A stretch of DNA of 64,000 bases from Siphonodentalium dalli (lineage: Eukaryota > Mollusca > Scaphopoda > Gadilida > Siphonodentaliidae), in contig CP136068.1 of NCBI GenBank assembly GCA_032622095.1, positions 134,609,989 to 134,673,988 on the forward strand, in the 5' to 3' direction. The translations under genes and the position numbers were made by a program. Shown piece by piece: positions 1 to 10,186 of this stretch. The notes under the pieces are model-generated. The model searched no databases, was not told the DNA's origin, and was given only the letters and a program-made list of their open reading frames with translations. How positions within the stretch are numbered: the stretch's first letter is position 1; every line of letters starts with the position of its first letter.

Positions 1-1215
1 AAGTCTAAAAATAATGTGCTGGTCATCAGCAAAATGATCGAAGTCTGCAGAGGGCGAATTTGGCGATACTACCCGGCATAGCATCAACAAATTCAACCTC
101 TAACGACCTCATTCTATTTTGGTCTCGACCAACCATAGAGAACTAGCTACATATGAGGGTCACATATGGTGAATTTGGTAATGCTATAGCCCACTCTGCT
201 GGGTAGCATCACAAAACTCACCCTCCTTGGAGCTTATTCTGCAGACTGCATATGACCGTCTTATTTTCAAGTTTCTATTTACACGCAGTACATGTATTTG
301 TATGAATGCTTGACCTGGGTCTGGCCTTAGCACAGTACCTAGCCCAAGAACTCAGCTCATGGAAATGAAAATTAGTTTTGTGATACATAGTGGATTTCAG
401 CTGAATACCTGTATTGTTGGAGAGTTAATTGCCAGGTGGTGTTGCCCTAATAATTTTGTCAAAAATCATAATTGACATAAATTCATGTGATACTATGGGA
501 CACATCTAAAGTTACACTTTCTGTAATGAAAAGAAGGTACACTAATGCTTTTATATGTGTTTACATGTATAATGAGCATTATGAGCTACCTTAGACAATA
601 TTTGGGGAAGAATCAATCAATAATTTACTGATCAGCACATGTATTCTGTGTGTTATTTTGGGTTTTTCCAGGTATTTTTTTAGAACCTGTTTCGTGTTGT
701 TACAAAAGTTGGAATGACTTAGAAGAACCAGAAATGGAAATAGGGTAACTGTAATACTGACCATCAAGCTTAAATGGTGTGATATTACAGATTTGGAGGT
801 AAAAGGGGGGTGGGTACCCCGCATGAAATTGGAAAAAATATGTTTTCCTTCAAATAGGGGGGTGGTGGGTACCCAAGAGCCGGAAAAAAAAGTTTTTTCA
901 GCCTAATGTCATGTCACTTTTTTCCGACCCCCCCCCCCCCTGACTCTTCGCGTAAAAAAGTACTCACACACATGCTTAACCGAACGAGGCATTCGCAGCT
1001 TCCGACCAATGACTCTTGATCTGTTTGAAAGTGCTTAGTTAAAAAATGTAGGATCCTATCCAAAATGTATTGGATTCTAGAAAATTTTAAACTTTCAATA
1101 AGGTCACCTCTAAATCGTCTGTACTGTATATACATCGAGTGCAGTTCAATCATTATATCGAGATAGCTGAGTTTGTTTACATGTGGTACCATATGTGTTG
1201 AACTCCCCTGCACCT
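1..1215. other. No gene seen; AT-rich non-coding DNA
   Basis: No open frame here has protein-like composition. Two short G-rich patches near 807 and 855 share the word GGGTGGGTACC, and a run of about 14 C lies at 929-942. These are low-complexity tracts with no recognised function. Confidence 0.6.
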
Positions 1216-1218
1216 GTT

Positions 1219-1553
1219 AAAGTAATGTGAAACACTCCGCTGATGTGTTCAAAATTGAATAACAATTAATCATTCGAAAGTTATATATAAATTTGATATC
1301 CAAATAGTCAGAAAATATCGTCATTGTTACATACAAATAACACGCAATGACTATTGTTGGCGCAATCATTAGTAATAGTGATGCGGCTGATGCCCAATAA
1401 TGTGTCCAGAATAATGTAGTAAATATTTACATTTGGGCGTAGTACAACCGTTGTGTTCTCTGAAATGGTACAGTCGACGTGGTTGGAATTTTATATAACC
1501 TTAGTTCATTACTACATTGTTCCAGTTGTGTAAGTGTTTGGATACTAAATTAA
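1219..1553. repeat. Dispersed repeat family R1, copy a
   Basis: This roughly 335-bp stretch starts with a variant of GTGATGTGAAACACTCCG and ends in a sequence like ATACTAACTTA. It aligns by eye along its length with 13475-13811 and 29904-30241. This copy is the most diverged of the three. There are no obvious terminal inverted repeats or coding capacity, so the class is unknown. Confidence 0.6.
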
Positions 1554-1837
1554 CTAATCGATTTTATTCACTGGATTACATCCATAATATATCTTTAAAG
1601 TTTTAGACATTGATATTTCAAATATGGATCCCATACAGTATTCCAACACTGTTCCGACCACACTGGTATTCATATACAGTCCCCTGAATGTATCTGAACT
1701 GAGTTTTATGGTGACATACTGTTCTATTTGCCTTATTGATTGGACCACTACTCCAATTTGTGAATATAAAAAAAACACGATCCTATATAATGAGCCCAAT
1801 AAAACAAAATAAATCCTTGAACAAAGCTTCGCTGGCA

Positions 1838-2060
1838 TATTATATTCCTGCATTCATTCACGTAATTGATCTGTCCCTTCGTGCGTATAGGTCTTGTTTG
1901 TCAGTGGTTGAATTGTGTTATGTCATGCTGATCTATAAGAATACGCCCTGATTGTACTTCTTTGGAACATGACTATTGTTCCGAACCCTCTGTATCATCT
2001 CTTCGATTTTAACATGCATCGGCTTCGAGTGCTATACGTCGTTAAGTGCGCTCATTACAG
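1838..2060. repeat. Direct repeat, unit 1 (partner at 2535-2780)
   Basis: The segment from ATTCCTGCATTC through the TTGGAACATG and ATTGTTCC words recurs about 700 bp downstream at 2535-2780 in the same orientation, with scattered substitutions. The two tRNA-like SINE pieces lie between the copies. It may be part of a larger tandem duplication that includes them. Confidence 0.6.
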
Positions 2061-2183
2061 GGCATACATGATATGTCGCGCAGATGGGGGTATTTTCTCT
2101 GGGAAATCACTGCACTGCACGTAGAAACAACCGCGACTCACAGGTAGCAACTGACAAACATGCCCAGATACACGAATCAGTCT

Positions 2184-2300
2184 AGCGTCTCTAAGTGTTG
2201 ATCTCTGCGCATATCGGGATTCGAACCAACCATCACTGGACGGCTTATGTTTGGCTAGCGTTCTATGAATCTTAACAACTGAACCACCGTCTCCAATTGA
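2184..2300 (-). repeat. tRNA-derived SINE fragment, copy 1
   Basis: On the minus strand there is an RNA polymerase III A-box-like word (TGGTTCAGTTGTTAAGA, 2271-2287) followed about 45 bp later by a clear B box (GGTTCGAATCC, around 2216-2226). The spacing and order are those of a tRNA promoter, but the sequence between them does not fold into a convincing cloverleaf. A tRNA-derived SINE head is therefore more likely than a tRNA gene. Confidence 0.55.
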
Positions 2301-2369
2301 TTTATTTTAAACGTTGCCAAATCCTTGAATTCCTGACAAACGTCCCCATATAAAGGATTCAGGTTGGAG

Positions 2370-2480
2370 CGTCTCTGTGTGTAAATCTCTGCGCGTATCG
2401 GGATTCGAACCAACCATCGCTAGACGGCTTATGTTGAGCTAATATTCTATGAATCTTACTAACCCAACCGCGATTGATAA
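2370..2480 (-). repeat. tRNA-derived SINE fragment, copy 2
   Basis: This is a second copy of the polymerase III-like unit about 180 bp downstream, same orientation. The B box (GGTTCGAATCC, minus strand, 2400-2410) is intact, while the A box near 2455-2469 is degraded. The words CTCTGCGC, ACGGCTTATGTT and TTCTATGAATCTTA are shared with copy 1. Confidence 0.5.
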
Positions 2481-2534
2481 TTAAACGAACTGTTGCCAAA
2501 TCATTGAACTTGAGATAATTGGCAAAACATCGGA

Positions 2535-2780
2535 GACATATTATATTCCTGCATTCTTTACTTAATTGATCTGTCCCTTCCTGCGTATAGGTTTTGTTTG
2601 TCGGGGTTTGTATTGTGTTATGCTATGTTGATCTATAAGAATACACTTTGACTGTGCTTCTTTGGAACATGGCTATTGTTCCACATCATGTATCTCTTCT
2701 CGCTTGTTTTCACCTCAATGGAGTCGATTTTTGAAGTGCACCAGCTCTGATTGCCGCTATAGCGTTAAGTGTGCTCTATA
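2535..2780. repeat. Direct repeat, unit 2 (partner at 1838-2060)
   Basis: It matches 1838-2060 in the same orientation, including TTGATCTGTCCCTTC, GATCTATAAGAATAC and CTTCTTTGGAACATG. Identity is imperfect, so the duplication is not recent. Confidence 0.6.
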
Positions 2781-3639
2781 TACAGTGTGCACTCGCTGTG
2801 CGGCCCGTCTCAGCACGACTCCGACATTAACAATGTTTCCCACTATCGACCCGAGGCCTGGTTAACTCCCCCTCATTATAAGTTAATGAACCCTGCATAT
2901 AATTGTTGCTTGGAATATACACACAGCACGCAAACAATACCATTCTACCGTTTATAAGGCACCACCATCAGCACTCTAAACATGCTATAGGAACTATTTA
3001 GACCCCGAACAATAGCATTTCTCTGCCATGATCAACATACTGCCAAGTATCTCGACAGTGTATCCGTGGTCCGTGTCTTCGTCTATGGTTAAAGGGGGCA
3101 TGTATACACGGTGTGTTATAGCCTGTACTCGAGGATTTGCCTTTCTTTTGAGAAATGCTACTACTTTCTTCGGATTTGCATCACTTTTGACCAAAGATAC
3201 TGATCACATATGTACAAAATATGTTAATAAAGGGGTTAAATGTCGACAAATTAATAAGTCAACCCACGCGACTAACCACTAATCTAAATTTGTTATTCCG
3301 ACAAAAACAACTATATATATCAGATGTGTATTCTCAGATCCTCGAGTACAGACTTACACACTGTGGTATAGAACATATAGAGGGAGTAGTTGGGTGCGAA
3401 GCACAAGGGATGGTCGAAAAAAATAGAAAGATCTTTTTCACCCCACGATTTGTTATTTTGATGTTATCTTGACCACAGCGAATCATCGTGTCTGACCGTG
3501 GCAAAGTATAGATGGTGGTAGTGCCCGCGAGCTTTAATATGGGGGTGTGTGGGGGGGGGGTGCCCGAGGTGTCCCATTAAGTTGGATGTTTTGTTGTAGT
3601 TGCTGAGCGAGCCGTGACTGTACCTAAATCCAGCAATTT
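2781..3639. other. No gene seen
   Basis: Only short random frames occur. A G/T-rich tract with a run of about ten G lies near 3541-3562. No repeat partner was recognised. Confidence 0.5.
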
Positions 3640-3930
3640 ATATATGGGGCCATCTCCTACTATATATTCAACAGAATATATCCAATAAACGAATTAATAT
3701 GAGTCAAGAATGAGAGTTATATACTGCACGCACACAAAGAACCACGTACAACAACTTGATATATTCAACGAAATGAGTAAAACGCTGCAGCCATTTACTC
3801 ATTTTCATCATAAATATATTGTTTTACATCATTCATAGAGTAAATTAATGTATTTTTCACTCACCTCTGACTCAAATGCATTCATTCGTTGCATAGTTTC
3901 TGTTTAATAGAGTAGGATATTGCCCCACAG
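3640..3930. repeat. Diverged relative of the 28.6-kb hairpin MITE
   Basis: The order of words GGCCATCTCCTACTATATATTCAACAGAATATAT, TTTACTCATTTTCATCATAA, ATTCATAGAG and TTTTTCACTCACCTCTGACTCAAATGCATTCATTCGTTGCA parallels the two arms of the element at 28629-28978 (the first and last are given here only to show order). Terminal TTAA sites are not evident. I read it as a decayed copy. Confidence 0.45.
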
Positions 3931-4353
3931 TTTGCTGGAGTTAAGTGCAGTCTCCCTTTAACGCGTCATAGTAATTACTTAATGTGTATTCAGGGTTCCA
4001 GACGTCCATCGTGTTTTGCTTTGTTTTGTTGAAAACCAAATATGTCATTAAAATTAAACCCATAAATACAAAAAAATATCGTTTTGTTATAACAAAATAT
4101 TTTTTTTCTGTAACTCTTACTACATCGAAATGGATAAAATTATACATTTGGTGGAAATCGAACAAAGATATTCCCAGACCTAATTGCAAGCGCATGCGTA
4201 CACCGGTACACGTGGTTACTCTCATTATGGACGTTGCTGTTATATAACTCGACCCATTGTGTGCCTCTTAATAAATTCCAAAATAAAAATGTGACAAAAT
4301 CAGACACAGATATTGTGTGAGAATTGGCACCAATGTTCGATATAATATAATAA
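3931..4353. other. No gene seen
   Basis: Only overlapping short frames on both strands without protein character. Confidence 0.5.
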
Positions 4354-4511
4354 ATAATGAATGTCTTGTCGTTGACTATAACAAAATAGTGGTCAAATAG
4401 TGGTCAAAATAGTGGTCCTCGAGGAGGAATAGTCCACTCGCCTGCGGCTCGTGGACTATTCCTCCTCGAGGACCACTATTTTGGCATAGTCAACGACAAG
4501 ACATTCATTAT
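4354..4511. repeat. Near-perfect hairpin (foldback MITE)
   Basis: The left arm starts ATAATGAATGTCTTGTCGTT and the right arm ends with its reverse complement. The arms run through AAAATAGTGGTCCTCGAGGA to a short loop near 4440. The left arm contains a local triplication of ATAGTGGTC that the right arm lacks. No coding capacity is present. Confidence 0.75.
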
Positions 4512-4568
4512 CTATATAATATTACTCCTCCCAAATGTCTTCAAAACATGCCTATTACACCCTGGTCA

Positions 4569-4740
4569 AGTGATCCTGATAGTTTGCTATGATGATGGTG
4601 ATCCTGATAGTTTGCTATGATGTTGGTGGTCCTGCTGAATTGCTATGATGTTGGTGATCCTGATAGTTTGCTATGATGTTGATGGTCCTGCTGAATTGCT
4701 ATGATGTTGGTGGTCCTGTTGAATTGCTATGATGTTGGTA
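4569..4740. repeat. About 33-bp minisatellite in the left TIR
   Basis: Five to six units of the form TGNTCCTGNTNAATTGCTATGATGNTGG follow one another. A shorter inverted version occurs in the right TIR at about 5350-5405, so the array was probably present in the ancestral TIR and expanded on one side. Confidence 0.8.
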
Positions 4741-4980
4741 CTGCAAACTGGTGCCGTTACGAAAAAGTACCGTTATTTTTTTCTAAAGTTACCATTTTCG
4801 CGGTATTTGGCTAATCTGAGTAACTTGAGAAAAAATAGTGACTGCCTGAAACACCCAAGAACATATTTATTTGTGAAAAATATAATGCCTGCGCTGGTCT
4901 TTGCAAAACGACATGAATAGGTATCTTATTACAGTCGATCTGCAATAATTAATGCTACGGGTATTAAAATATTTGTTTAA

Positions 4981-5223
4981 CCCTTTGAGTGCCAGGTCGA
5001 TATTTGTATTAACCCATATACCCTGTGCCAATGCATTCTCTTATATGTGTGAGTCGACCATATGTCGGCTCGCATATATAAGAGAATGCATTGGCCTAAA
5101 AAAAATAATTGTTTTTTTGTTTTTTACAATTTTTTACAATTTTAATAATTTATTCTTATATTCTTTAACAGACTTATTTTGTAGATTTAGGGCCGATGAG
5201 ATCGGCCCCTGGCACTCAAAGGG
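4981..5223. mobile_element. piggyBac-like MITE, family 1, nested
   Basis: It starts CCCTTTGAGTGCCAGG and ends with the exact reverse complement, flanked on both sides by TTAA (4977-4980 and 5224-5227). TTAA duplication with CCC-starting ends is the hallmark of piggyBac-type elements. Inside is a hairpin module at about 5024-5094 (CCTGTGCCAATGCATTCTC, then TATATGNGAGTCGACC and its mirror) that recurs in other MITEs of this window. It sits inside the 4558-5420 element and so is younger than it. Confidence 0.8.
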
Positions 5224-5425
5224 TTAAATATATATGTTGGTGAATGTTTGATACACATAATGGTTTTTCCTTGATATGTTCAGATTATCCGAACACCGCG
5301 AAAATGACAACTTTAGAAAAATAACGGTACTTTTTATTAACAGCATCAGCATGCAGCACAGCAATTCAGCAGGACCCACCAGCATCATATCACACTAGCA
5401 GGACCACTTGACCGGGGGTGTATTA

Positions 5426-5887
5426 CTCTAATGTGACGTGCGCTAGTATATATCATGCTGGGTGGAGCCAGTGGCCCAGTATGTTCAGTCCATTGCTACG
5501 GATCTGCGTGTAGGAATCAAAATGCAACCAATGCAGAATAAATCCACTGTCTCGATCGATAGGCCATTTCCACCCATGCAGGTGACACTGATATAAGAGG
5601 ACCATTTCGAGTCATGTACAGTTGGCAAGTGGTGTAAAGAAAATGGACAACGATAAAACAATATATTTGAATAGCTTTCCGTATATATTCGTGTGTGTTC
5701 AATGACTTCATGTCAAAATGTTTAAGTGAAATATAGATAAATGCATAGGTGAATAGCTTATAAGCTATCACGTGACAATCACGTGACGTCGTTTCGAATT
5801 CTACGTGAACTTGTCGTCGGTGAGTATGTAGCGCAAACATGTGACCCGCGTGGCATAATCTAGCGTTACTACTGTAAGTAATTCGGG
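5426..5887. other. No gene seen
   Basis: A minus-strand frame of 124 codons crosses this stretch, but its composition is not protein-like and it overlaps the end of the next gene. It is taken as chance. Confidence 0.5.
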
Positions 5888-7027
5888 TCACGTGACGTTA
5901 TGTGGCCTCGTTTTGAAATTATAGCGCGTCAGCCATGCCGAGCATTTATCTACAGCTTGTGCCTTGACTTCCTCGCACGGAATTTCGTCCTCCTCACCTT
6001 GTTCCTTCTGAACAGCGTTCGTGTATCTGACGTCATAACCAGGTGGCGTTATTTCAAACTGAGCCTCGTTATCGTCAACAGTGATATCGTATTTACCGAT
6101 GCCAGGTACACGACACTGAATTTGCCTCAGGTTATTCAGTGTTGCCTCCATTTGCCTGGACTCGATATCTGGAAGCTTACTTGACCCGGAGGTGATCCGC
6201 ATGTCCTTCACATCCGTGATTTTGTCATATGAGTTCAAGGACGCCACTGAGTATACATTTTCGTCGTAATCAGTTTCGATTCGGATTGTGCTCTGTTTAA
6301 TGTCACACCCGCGTTCCCTGTTTCCGACGGGATCAGAATCGAAACTGACCATGTCCTTGATAATAGTAACAGCATCGGAAGACATTGGTTTAAATTTCGA
6401 ACGAGATGAGGATACATCGGCTGTTTTGATTCGCCGATTTCGAATGCTGTCTATATTACTATTGCTACTCCTGTGTGTCACCACTGGACAACTCTGAGTT
6501 GTCTGCATACTTATCCGACTATTTGCGGTCATAAACGGTCGCGTTTTCGAATTTGTCCGGACACTTGGAGGTTTCGTCTTCACATTCGTAAACAGCGCGT
6601 CCGCTGTCTGCAGATAATTTGGATCCACATAAGAACGAGAAGTTTGTAGATTTTGAATGGCGTCATCAGTCAGTGACCTTTGAACCCTTTCATTGTTATT
6701 ATTTTCGTCAACACATACAGGTTCGATTCTACCATTTGACTCATTACGACTGTTGTCGGGCGGTTCTATAATGTTGTCCAGGGTATCGCTGCTGTCGTTT
6801 TTGTGAGGCCTTTCTGACAACGCTCTTGCATAGTTCTTCTTGTTTTTCGAGGGAGGCCGAATAAGTTTCCCGTCTCTATTGTACCTGGGAGCTTTTGGGG
6901 TCGTGGAGTAAGCTATTTTTAGATGCAGCCGTTGATATTTTTCCTCCAGTGCTCTCATCCAATGAGGGAACGGCACTCTGTCGTTGTGCGTCATCGTCGG
7001 TGTTTTACAGGTCTTATCTTCCTTCAT
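5888..7027 (-). CDS. Uncharacterised hydrophilic protein, 379 aa; possible host gene
   Basis: The frame is uninterrupted from ATG at 7025-7027 to TGA at 5888-5890 and is distinctly more GC-rich than its surroundings. The protein is polar and rich in Ser, Asn, Asp, Arg and Thr, with no signal peptide, membrane segment or zinc cluster. A basic stretch rich in Lys, Arg and Pro (about residues 45-70) and a Glu-rich stretch near residues 340-352 stand out. I do not recognise a family. Long low-complexity middle sections suggest intrinsic disorder. Nothing ties it to the neighbouring transposons. It could be a single-exon host gene, a retrogene, or one large exon of a longer gene. No splice or promoter signal was resolved. 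Confidence 0.55.
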   Translation of the reverse strand: MKEDKTCKTPTMTHNDRVPFPHWMRALEEKYQRLHLKIAYSTTPKAPRYNRDGKLIRPPSKNKKNYARALSERPHKNDSSDTLDNIIEPPDNSRNESNGRIEPVCVDENNNNERVQRSLTDDAIQNLQTSRSYVDPNYLQTADALFTNVKTKPPSVRTNSKTRPFMTANSRISMQTTQSCPVVTHRSSNSNIDSIRNRRIKTADVSSSRSKFKPMSSDAVTIIKDMVSFDSDPVGNRERGCDIKQSTIRIETDYDENVYSVASLNSYDKITDVKDMRITSGSSKLPDIESRQMEATLNNLRQIQCRVPGIGKYDITVDDNEAQFEITPPGYDVRYTNAVQKEQGEEDEIPCEEVKAQAVDKCSAWLTRYNFKTRPHNVT

Positions 7028-7106
7028 TCTCTACGATAATTCCCAGGGACAGAGCGGGGATACCTGCAATAAATGACAAAATGTATGGTCGCGTGGGCCA
7101 TATTAA

Positions 7107-7215
7107 TCCTTCCATTACTGGAGCTTCCTAAAATTGTGTGAAACCCCTGTGCCATGCAAGAATGCATTGGCACAGGGGTTTCACACATTTTTAGGAAGCT
7201 CCAGTCATGGAAGGA
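7107..7215. mobile_element. piggyBac-like hairpin MITE, family 2
   Basis: TTAA occurs on both flanks (7103-7106 and 7216-7219). The element is almost entirely an inverted repeat: the left arm TCCTTCCATTACTGGAGCTT is mirrored by the right arm, with a loop near 7153-7163. Toward the centre it carries the GAATGCATTGGCACAGGG word shared with the other piggyBac-like MITEs here. It lies between the 379-aa gene and the Ngaro-like retrotransposon. Confidence 0.7.
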
Positions 7216-7263
7216 TTAATATAGATAGTGTGCGATAAGCAAAACATTCAACACCGTGAGTAA

Positions 7264-7464
7264 TACATGTTTTGAGCGTTTCGTAGATTAGCCCAAAACT
7301 ATTGTCTGTAGCGTATCGTGTGAATACAACTGAGTTGTCTAGAGTATCAGTAGGTAATTGGCTAACGATAATTGGAGTTCACCGAGTGAGTGAGTAATTT
7401 CGTTAGCGCATAATAAAGTTGGGTCACTTTAGCGAGTTTTTCGCTAGGAGTGACAACTTAAATT
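7264..7464 (+). repeat. Split direct repeat A1
   Basis: It starts TACATGTTTTGAGCGTTTCG and ends GTGACAACTTAAATT. It matches A2 (11505-11705) except for G versus C in the word TTTAGCGAG/TTTAGCCAG. The Gag start codon follows 10 bp after its end. Confidence 0.92.
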
Positions 7465-7473
7465 CCTAGTACA

Positions 7474-7911
7474 ATGAACAGCAACGACTTAGACAAACGC
7501 ATCGAAGCGGCAGTTAGGAAATCTCAGGACAGTTTATTGACACAATTTAATCGAATGTTAACCACTCAATTGACCAGTCTTAAAGCTGGAATCGTCGAGA
7601 GCCAACGAGAAATTTCCAAAACGCAAATTCTTAGTTCGAAAGAAAAGGACGTACATGTGTTCAAACGATCCGGAAACGGAGCACATTTCAAATTCAACGA
7701 AGTTCAGCCTGTTCAGGACAAAATCACAGAGGCCACATGGCATATCGACCATGGACAGCAGAACACATCAAAAGCCGCGGACTGTTTGTCAGAAGGTTTG
7801 AACAATAATAAAGTTAGACAGAAAATGGTTAAGCTGTCCGGCTCGTCCGAGCTCGGTTGGAGCGTAGTTCCAGAATACCAGAAGCACAGCCTGGCAAGCG
7901 GAGATCCGTAA
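7474..7911 (+). CDS. Gag-like protein of the Ngaro-like element (145 aa)
   Basis: It starts at the first ATG after repeat A1 and ends at TAA (7909-7911). The N-terminal half is a likely coiled coil rich in Gln, Ser and Lys. The stretch around residues 63-75 (FKRSGNGAHFKFN) and the end (GWSVVPEYQKHSLA) resemble the conserved part of DIRS/Ngaro Gag proteins as I know them. The usual charged C-terminal tail after the EYxxH word is absent, so the 3' end may have been lost by deletion or a frameshift. The same frame stays open after the TAA directly into the reverse transcriptase. Either readthrough or a nonsense mutation therefore separates the two. Confidence 0.7.
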   Translation: MNSNDLDKRIEAAVRKSQDSLLTQFNRMLTTQLTSLKAGIVESQREISKTQILSSKEKDVHVFKRSGNGAHFKFNEVQPVQDKITEATWHIDHGQQNTSKAADCLSEGLNNNKVRQKMVKLSGSSELGWSVVPEYQKHSLASGDP

Positions 7912-9168
7912 CATTGGAAATACGCCCGCCCGAGTAAACAGAATACCACTTCACTCAAAGCAAAGCTAAGTATTCCTTCTTATTATCCCCAGATCGGGGT
8001 TAAATTTAATGAGAGGGACGAGGGTGAATGTCGTATTGGCGATAAAAGCGCAACAAATATCGAACACGCAGGCGAAACGCACGTAGAAGAAATACACGTT
8101 GATAAATGCGCGTTCACGATCTTATCAGTAGGCTCTCTAAAGGAGAGTATTTCATGTTGGAAAGAAGCCGGGGCTCCAGATTACATCATTTCAGTAATAG
8201 AACACGGTTATCGTTTGCCATTTGTAGAAATTCCCATACCAATTGAATTAAAAAACAACAAATCTTCCAATGACAATAGTGAGTTTGTAAACAAAGAAAT
8301 AACCAAACTTTTGTCAAAAAATCACGTGACAGCGGTCAAAGAACCGCCTATGGTGATTAACCCATTGACGGTGGCAACGAATCGAAATGGCAAGCGTAGA
8401 CTTGTTTTAGACTGTAGGCATTTGAACGATAACATCGCAAAATACAATTTCAGGTTTGAAGACAGCTCTGTCGCAAGACAGATTTTCGAAATCGGTGATT
8501 TTGCCGTAGATTTTGACCTTGAAGGCGCGTTCCATCATATTTGTATCGCGGACGCTAGCAAAACCTATTTAGGTTTCAAATGGACATACAACGGGACCGA
8601 TACGTATTTCGTTTTCAACGTTTTACCGTTTGGAATTTCCACGGCCGGCCAAATATTCACAAAGCTGACTAGAGTCATGGTGAAATATTGGAGAAACGAC
8701 GGTATCAAAGTCGTTATGTATTTGGACGACGGTTTGGCGGGCGCGCGCGGAAAAGACGCGACGCAAGAGGTCAGTGACAGAATACGCGGCGACTTAACCA
8801 AATTCGGTTTCATAATATCAAATGAGAAAAGTCACTGGGAGCCTACTCAAATTACGAAATGGCTCGGTTTAGAGTGGGATTTCGAAGTCGGACGCGTTTT
8901 CGTGAGTGAAGACCGACTAGACGCATTTCTAGTCGGGCTGCAGCGTTTGCAGCTTATCATGGCTTCCGCCCACGATATGGTGCCAGCAAGATTGCTTGCA
9001 GGCATTTTGGGGCAATTAGCCAACCAGTTTGTACACGCGATATTTACATATGTGTTTAAACCAGAAAGTGTGCTGGAACGCACCAGTTCTTATCTCCCCA
9101 GAAGCTCGGGAGGAGTTAACATATTGGGCCGCGAATATACAGCGGGCAAATGGGCAAGATCTAGTTAG
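7912..9168 (+). pseudogene. Reverse transcriptase of the Ngaro-like element
   Basis: The frame is open from just after the Gag stop to TAG at 9166-9168 and is in phase with Gag. It has RT motif A (FDLEGAFHH, Asp codon at 8515) and the catalytic YLDD box (codons 8719-8730). Further landmarks are VLDCRHLND upstream and LPFGIS between them, the order seen in DIRS-type RTs. After the FVHAIFT stretch the reading frame must move by +1 (or -2) near 9045-9065 to reach the thumb and RNase H sequence, so one indel disrupts the polyprotein. No RT-specific start codon is evident; a fusion to Gag is likely in the intact ancestor. Confidence 0.88.
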
Positions 9169-10186
9169 ATCAGAGCCAGATGTGTACACCGGAAGCGCAT
9201 ATACAGACGCATCCGACACAGGGTACGGGGGTTACCTGGTGTTAGCGCAGGGGGCCTCTGATCCCAGGCGTATAGCACGCCCGGTGGAGGCCCTATGGGG
9301 CTCGGATCCCAGATGTATAGCACGCCTGGTGGAGACCTCAGAGGTCTCAACATCAAGGTGCAGTGTTCACCCAGTTGAGACCCAGGGCGCAGGGGCGACA
9401 GCCGCCTACCCCATAGTGGGAAGAGGTCCCGTAGCAATCGGGACCTGGTCGGCTACAGAAGCCGGAAGTAGCTCCACATGGAGAGAGCTAGAAGCTGTGA
9501 ATAGAGTTTGTAAATCAAATTCAGCGGTCATGTCGGGAGGAAGGTTCATGTTATACACCGACAATAAAGCCGTCGTGAGCGTGATCACGAAGGGCAGTAG
9601 TAAAGAGCATTTACAAAAAGTCGCGCTTGATATAGAATCAACGCGCGTTGAAAATAATTTCACGCTGGTACCCACATGGATACCGAGAGAACTCAATATG
9701 AGTGCAGATGCATTGAGCAGGTGTTTCGATCCCGATGATTGGTGTATCGACGTCGAAATATTTCACAAATTAAACAATTTATGGGGACCACACTCAATCG
9801 ACTGATTCGCAACAGATTACAATTCTCAACTAGATAGATTTAATTCTAGATGGTGGTGCCCGGGAACCGAAGCGGTAGACGCAATGAAGCAATGTTGGTG
9901 GGGCGAGAATAACTGGATCGTTCCACCCCCTAGAATATTGACAGCAGTCATAAGAAAAATTCAAAATGAGCAATGTGAGAGCACCTTAATTTTTCCCATA
10001 TGGAAATCTGCGCCTTTTTGGCCCTTAATCCGAGAAGCAGACGCGATATCGGATGGGAAGAACGGGTTGAAAACCCTCGGGTCTGAACACATCGTTCACC
10101 CCGGAAGGGGACATAACGGCATATTTGCACACAGTATATTGAGTTTCCAATTAGGAGCTATCCATTTCACATATAATGTCATGTGA
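9029..10186 (+). pseudogene. RNase H and C-terminal extension, with in-frame stop
   Basis: RNase H acidic positions are visible as YTDAS, WRELEAV, YTDN and SADALS. Between the first strand (YTDASDTGYGG) and WSATEAGSS lies an unusual insert of about 70 residues containing three units of about 15 residues. After RNase H the frame meets TGA at 9803-9805 in a position where an Arg of an RFATDYN-like motif is expected, consistent with CGA to TGA. It stays open afterwards through FNSRWW, ENNWIVPPP and APFWPL, motifs typical of the linker region of these elements, to TGA at 10184-10186. Confidence 0.82.
9254..9388 (+). repeat. Three in-frame units of about 45 bp inside RNase H
   Basis: Units starting near 9254, 9299 and 9343 share the pattern GATCCCAG, TATAGCACGCC and GGTGGAG. 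They encode SDPRRIARPVEA, SDPRCIARLVET and a diverged third, SRCSVHPVET. The segment is far more GC-rich than its host element. It also contains the perfect palindrome GAGACCTCAGAGGTCTC (9332-9348). Confidence 0.75.

Larger units (their letters stand above)
4558..5420. mobile_element. 863-bp TIR element with minisatellite-bearing ends
   Basis: Both ends begin CACCC and share the word GGTCAAGTG in inverted orientation. Further in, the inverted repeats both contain the CTGAATTGCTATGATG-type minisatellite and then GTACCGTTATTTTT, CTAAAGTT and TTTTCGCGG. Candidate 5-bp target duplications TATTA lie at 4553-4557 and 5421-5425. The centre is occupied by a separate MITE (4981-5223). No transposase is encoded, so it is non-autonomous. 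The superfamily is not clear from the ends. Confidence 0.65.

Noticed and set aside
9055-9061. TTTAAAC as a -1 ribosomal slippery site between RT and RNase H
   Set aside because: The heptamer is not in the register needed for the zero frame, and the required shift is +1/-2, so a plain indel is simpler.
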